Below, piece by piece: positions 59,617 through 64,000 of a DNA stretch of 64,000 nucleotides. The stretch covers positions 62,001 to 126,000 of the forward strand of contig JALLLS010000019.1 in the NCBI GenBank assembly GCA_025094145.1. The letters run 5' to 3'. The position numbers and the translations under genes were made by a program. Source of the DNA: Spinellus fusiger (taxonomy: Eukaryota; Mucoromycota; Mucoromycetes; Mucorales; Phycomycetaceae). Under the pieces are notes generated by a model. The model had not been told where the DNA came from. It made no database searches and saw nothing but the letters and a program-made list of their open reading frames with translations. Each line of letters opens with the position of its first letter. Position 1 is the first letter of the stretch.

Positions 59617-61128
59617 CACTATTTTCGGAAATTATTCACACAACCTCAGAAAAAAAATTGCACACTTTATATTTTACTTTTTGCACAATTTCATAAATTC
59701 TTTTTGCACAAAGTGTGCGAAACTTATTAAAGGGTATGTCTACTTAAACATGTTTTAAATTTCGAAGAAGAGTAACGACAAAATCCCTTAAGATCACTGA
59801 TAAGAATATCGCTATATGCTTCAGTGATCCTCATGTTTAATGTCTCACTTTCCAAGAGCTTTTCTCTCTTAAGTTTACTCTTCACAACAGACCAAAATTG
59901 CTCGATGGGATCAAGCTCAGGAGAGTATGGTGGAAGGTATACACATCCATAGCCACGAATTTCAATAAGTCTGCTAATACTTTCGGCTGGATGGATAGGT
60001 GCATTATCCAATATTATATAGTGTCTTTTAAATTCATTGTAAAGATCCAAAACATCCAAAGTGCTTGCAATAAAGTTAAAGTACTGACCAGTGACTGTTT
60101 CAGTAGTTTCCTGCATTTTGGTTGCTCTGTTTGCTTTTTATTTTAATGAAGAAGCATAAGGCACTTTTACTTTGGCATTAATAATGCCATGAGGAGATAT
60201 AGCTCCCAGAATTGTTGTGGGCTGAACAACCTCTGCTCTGGTTTCTTTCTTTGACCAAGCCATGGTTCTTTTCAAATTTATATGAAAAGCAGACTCGTCA
60301 ATAAACACACAGTTACTATTGTAATCTATGTCTGTTTTGTTCCATCTGATGACCCAGTCAAATCTTTTCTCAATACTCTCAGGTAAATTTCTTTCATGTG
60401 AATAAAGATGTGCTTTCTTAAATGACAAGGCACACCTTTTTTGTTATGAAGCTGTAAACCGTTGTCTTGGAAACTTCCAATTCTTTGAACTGTTCAGTAA
60501 GACTGTCTATTGCCTGATTTAACCTTGCAGAGACATGATCCAAAAACTTTTCAGAAAAATGTTTCTTATGATGTTCATTTAATAATGCTGGTTGACCCAC
60601 TTTTGAGTTCTCTACAGACTTAATTTTGTGATCGTCCATATCTTGCATGGCTTGTTCCTGATCTCTTTTAAGCCAGTTGCATGCGGTTCGACAAAAAACT
60701 AGGTATTAATTAACTGATTTGCCTGCAGTCATACCTAGTTCATAAACCAGATGAAAAAGATGACCCTTAACATTATCACCGTGTTTCTTGTAGTAAGATA
60801 CATGTGCTGAAGTAGAGATTATAGCTTCTTTGGTGGCCCTGGGTTTTGACTGAGGCTTCTCAGGTGATTTTAAGTCCAAATAAGTACTTTAGTCTACGAT
60901 GTTTTGAAGAGAGAAACATTCTTTATCTACACCCATCAAGATATGTTCATTGCCCAATTTGTCGATAGTATTTCCCTGTCCATCTTCATAGTAAATTTTT
61001 AAGTTCATTGTTGAAGAAGTAATATTTCGAAAAGTGTACAAAAAGAATTTATGAAATTGTGCAAAAAGTAAAATATAAAGTGTGCAATTTTTTTTCTGAG
61101 GTTGTGTGAATAATTTCCGAAAATAGTG
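59617..61128 (-). mobile_element. Tc1/mariner-like element E, inserted in element D
   Basis: 1512 bp with unusually long (about 95 bp) inverted ends: 59617-59712 and 61033-61128, beginning CACTATTTTCGGAAATTATT. TA flanks at 59615-59616 and 61129-61130. The first 20 bases resemble the ends of element D (both include GGAAATTATT), so D and E are related. Confidence 0.9.
59727..61008 (-). pseudogene. DD34E transposase of element E, disrupted
   Basis: From an ATG at 61008 (MNLKIYYEDGQGNTIDKLGN) the minus strand reads through several broken frames: KSPEKPQSKPRATKEAI, GQPALLNEHHKKHFSEKFLD and LEVSKTTVYSFITKKV (DNA-binding part), CVFIDESAFHINLKR (first Asp), HYIILDNAPIHPAESI (second Asp) and YSPELDPIEQFWSVVKSKLK (Glu). 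There are 34 residues between the second Asp and the Glu. All catalytic residues are intact but at least three stops or frameshifts separate them (near 60890, 60700, 60420 and 60130). The sequence would encode a cut-and-paste transposase acting on the long TIRs; this copy is dead or needs rare introns. Confidence 0.82.
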
Positions 61129-61170
61129 TAAACATTTTCTTTCTAAACAATTGTCAAATCTGGACTGAGA

Positions 61171-62225
61171 CTATCTACAGAATCCTTGCAAGTCACTGAG
61201 CAGCACTTTATTACAAGAATATGGGATCCTTGAGGATAATACTTCCTCATCCAAAAGAGCTTCTATTTTGAGTCTACTCTTTACAACTGACCAGAACTGT
61301 TCAATAAGATTAAGTTCAAGCGAATAAGGTGGAAGATAGACACAGCCATATCCGCTACCCTCAATGTAAAGCTGAATGCCCCTGTTTTTTATGGATGAGG
61401 GCATTGTCCATGATCAAATACAGTCCCACCCTTACCTTTTTGACTCTAGATGGGACTACTTACTGCTATTCTATTCTTCAAAGCTGCTTCGTCAATGAAA
61501 ACGCAGTTACTCAAGAAATCTATGTCGGTTTCCTGTCAACGAGTAACCCGGTTGTACCTTTCTTCAATCTTTTCAAGACTCTTTTGCTCTACTGAATGGA
61601 AACGGGCTTTATTGAGTGTGAAATGATATTTCTTGGTAAGGAAATCATGCAAAGTAGATTTCTTGATTTTAAGACTCATAAATGGAGCATTTAACCGCTC
61701 TATCATTTCCTCCAAGACAATATCTGACTTTTCATCTACCATGTCAACCACAAAATCCTTGTGTTCTTTGCAAAGTTTAGGTGGTCTTCCAGCCGAATTA
61801 CTATTGGAACTGCTTCCATCTTTCCTGTAAGGTAAGTCCTCATCCTTATTTAAACTTTCTGTTCCTTTTTTGAACCAGTTCTGACCAGTGCTGGGAGGTA
61901 TATTGACTTTTTTGCAAGCAGCACAGACACTAAGTTGCTTTTCATACACCCAATAAAAAAAACTATCTTTATCCTCTTTTATATATGAACACTAGTTCGC
62001 TTTTGCAACCTGTTCATTTTTAATGATACCATCATCTAATTTGTCAAGTTTATTGTCCTTGGCTTGCTTTTCTGGAGGCTTCAGTTCCATGGTGTCTAAA
62101 GTTTGTGATGTTGTGAAGCGGGTATTGTTTATTGTGCACTTCCATATCTAGAACAGCAACTGAACCCCCCCCCTTTTTTTTTTGTATAAATTTCCACCTC
62201 CATCTTCGTAAATAAATTGATTCAT
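61171..62225 (-). pseudogene. Transposase of element D, disrupted
   Basis: Minus strand from an ATG at 62225 (MNQFIYEDGGGN, matching the start of the element E protein). It continues with QLSVCAACKKVNIPPSTGQN, RPPKLCKEHKDFVVDMV, KIKKSTLHDFLTKKYHFTLN, CVFIDEAAL (first Asp), LIMDNALIHKK (second Asp) and YGCVYLPPYSLELNLIEQFW (Glu). The frame is broken between about 61400 and 61540 and again upstream of 61949. The product is clearly related to the element E transposase, but diverged enough to have been a separate element. Confidence 0.78.
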
Positions 62226-62689
62226 GTTGAATGTTGAATGTTTTTTTAATAAATAATTATAATCAGTATAAAATTGCACCAATTTTCACAACTATTTGTG
62301 CACTAAACTGATTTTTATTTTTGCACCAATAATTTCCGGAAAGAGTATATATCCAACCTTATAGTGTTTAATTACAAAGTCAATCATTGTTGCTAAAATA
62401 GGCAGGTAACGTTTTAAACAGTTCATTTAGACAGCGAAAAAGACTCAATACACATTAGCTAATCAATAAAATGTTGTAATTCTATTCTCCGTGGATTTCC
62501 TTGTATATCTCAAGAATCTTTAGGTGTGTACTTAAACTATTATAAATATATTGATATTATTGTGCAGAGTGATTGGGCTCTTTACCTTAAATTTGAGTAC
62601 AAAATATTAATTTAACTTTAAAACGAATTATATAACAGATATTTGTGATTATGTCCTAAATGAGTTCAAAATTATATTGTTTTGTTTTT

Positions 62690-62965
62690 CCAATCGATCT
62701 GCGTCCCGACTTTTTTTTTACGTATTCTAGTTTCAAAGAATAGTATATACCATTAAATGAAAGAAAAACTTTACAATCTCTATTTTTCATTACTAAATAT
62801 CACTTATTCATAGTACTATTTTTAAAGAGTTTTCTCGAGGATTAAACATCTATCCAAAGTTATTGAAAAAACAGAGATTGTAAAGTTTTTCCTTCATTTA
62901 ATGGTATATACTATTCTTTGAAACTAGAATACGCAAAAAAAAAATTCGGAACGTGAATTGATTGG
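62690..62965. mobile_element. Foldback MITE
   Basis: Two inverted arms of about 92 bp (62690-62781 and 62873-62965) with few mismatches flank a 91-bp AT-rich centre. The arms include CCAATCGATCTGCGTCCCG at the left edge and CGGAACGTGAATTGATTGG at the right, and GGTATATACTATTCTTTGAA inside. No coding capacity. I found no clear target duplication. Confidence 0.8.
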
Positions 62966-64000
62966 AAAAGCCCCATACAAAAAAAGCATAATACTTTTAT
63001 CTGGTTTTTTTAATATTAAGACGGTACTCATGACTTTATTTTTTTATTGTACTGTTACCGATTGAAATTAATAAGTAACAGTTATGATCTAAAATAATAT
63101 CACTCTTTCTTTAAGTAATTTTTTGTAACCTTCATCTATTTTATTTGTTTGTTTTTGTTCATTTTTAAGGAACTAGCAGTGGCATCCTTGTTAGTATTTG
63201 TCATAATTATTCCGCCTAACGTTTAAGCTGGTTTCTATCTTTTGATTAAATAAATTGCGGAGTGATCCATATTAATGCTAAAAAATTACTTTATCTTGCT
63301 ATATTTTATAGTATTTATTTGCATATTTAATCATTACCTTATAGGTACTAAATGTTATAATTTAAGGAAAATCAAAAACTTAGTATGATATCTTAATCAG
63401 GCTACTTTGGGGTGTAGTGTATGTTTCTTGGGTAGTACATAAACCCATCTATAACATCCCAAAGTTACTTTAATGACTCGAATAATATACTGTTTTCACA
63501 TACATATGACCCTATGGACTATTTAGACAATATCAAGTAACCTGTAAAAAGAATTCATGCAAAAAAAAACTTCAATGACTATTTCCGAGAAAACTGCAAG
63601 ACATTGACCATAAGAAGAAAAATAACATGAAGTATGTCATATCATAATGGGCATCGTATAATACTTTATTTAATATCCAAATTAAAAACATCAAATGTTT
63701 CTCTTATAACAAACTTTTATAAAAATAAAAAAGTATTAGTAATCAAGAGGGGTATAAAACTTTGAACTTGACAGCAAAATAAAATTTTAAACATGAATCT
63801 CTTCTGCTCGAATTAAAGATGAACTTTCATATTCTATAGGTTGGCTGCCTTAACAAATATTCCCTCGGTTATTATATCAGATTTAGATATATCAAAGTTT
63901 ATCTGATCTCATTGGTGATCAATAATCCTGTTTCAAGAAATAAATATTGATTTTCTCCTCTAAGTTTTCAGTCAAATCTATTATTATCTTGTGGATGTTT
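62966..64000. other. AT-rich end of window, nothing recognised
   Basis: About 1 kb with poly(A)/poly(T) tracts and no gene, RNA or repeat structure that I can support. Confidence 0.5.

Larger units (their letters stand above)
59547..62347 (-). mobile_element. Tc1/mariner-like element D, inserted in X5
   Basis: Inverted ends read CACTCTTTCCAGAAATTATT on the left and ACTCTTTCCGGAAATTATTG on the right (reversed), about 30 bp, with TA flanks at 59545-59546 and 62348-62349. It contains its own transposase remnant (61171-62225, minus) and is itself interrupted near its left end by element E. Confidence 0.85.
59144..62528 (-). mobile_element. X-family element X5, host of nested insertions
   Basis: Outer ends CACACCTAAAGATTTTCTGG (left) and, reversed, CACACCTAAAGATTCTTGAG (right), with TA at both edges. 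It is inverted relative to X1/X2: 59260-59330 is the reverse complement of the X1 block at about 18990-19050, and 62375-62528 is the reverse complement of the X1 left end. Only about 580 bp of X sequence remain around a 2.8-kb insertion at 59547-62347. Confidence 0.75.

Overview
The window is eukaryotic, and fungal. Genes are split by short GT-AG introns (about 45-110 nt) with CTAAC/CTGAC-like branch sequences, untranslated leaders are pyrimidine-rich, and the proteins (TEA/ATTS factor, Whi3-type RRM protein, Reb1-like Myb factor, WrbA/Pst2-like quinone reductases) are typical of fungi. The AT-richness, abundant microsatellites, Tc1/mariner elements and Fanzor remnants suggest an early-diverging (Mucoromycota-type) fungus; that placement is inference.

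Two kinds of sequence alternate. Gene-bearing, simple-repeat-rich DNA covers about 1-13.7 kb and 47-53 kb. AT-rich, transposon-rich DNA covers about 13.7-47 kb and 53-64 kb.

Layout. 2.4-2.8 kb: small mitochondrial-looking RRM protein. 5.1-7.9 kb (+): eight-exon TEA/ATTS transcription factor whose C-terminal half resembles the YAP-binding domain of animal TEADs. 8.6-10.7 kb (-), convergent with it: coiled-coil protein ending in a FYVE finger, with hexamer-encoded Gln repeats. 10.7-16.3 kb: no confident gene, large satellite arrays including about 560 bp of (ACTAAT)n. 16.3-17.6 kb: decayed Tc1-like element. 18.3-19.6 kb: element X1. 20.1-22.0 kb: divergently transcribed pair of quinone-reductase paralogues. 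23.1-26.9 kb: element X3, carrying a broken Fanzor gene, a possible captured gene fragment and an inserted Tc1-like element. 27.1-29.7 kb: Reb1/TTF1-like Myb gene. 35.3-36.7 kb: nearly identical second copy of the Tc1-like element. 37.3 kb (X4) and 38.7-39.9 kb (X2): non-autonomous X elements. 40.2-40.9 kb: second Fanzor remnant. 47.3-47.9 kb: compound satellite. 48.6-50.5 kb (-): Whi3-like two-RRM protein with polyglutamine. 51.3-52.5 kb (+): uridine-kinase-like enzyme. 59.1-62.5 kb: three transposons nested one inside another. 62.7-63.0 kb: foldback MITE.

The host genes do not form an obvious pathway. Several are regulators of growth and development in better-known fungi. The most unusual content is mobile: a TA-inserting family (called X here) with ends reading C[AT]CACC or close to it, found in five sizes, one copy holding a Fanzor (TnpB-like) gene. 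Exon models were made by eye; splice sites marked uncertain need transcript data.
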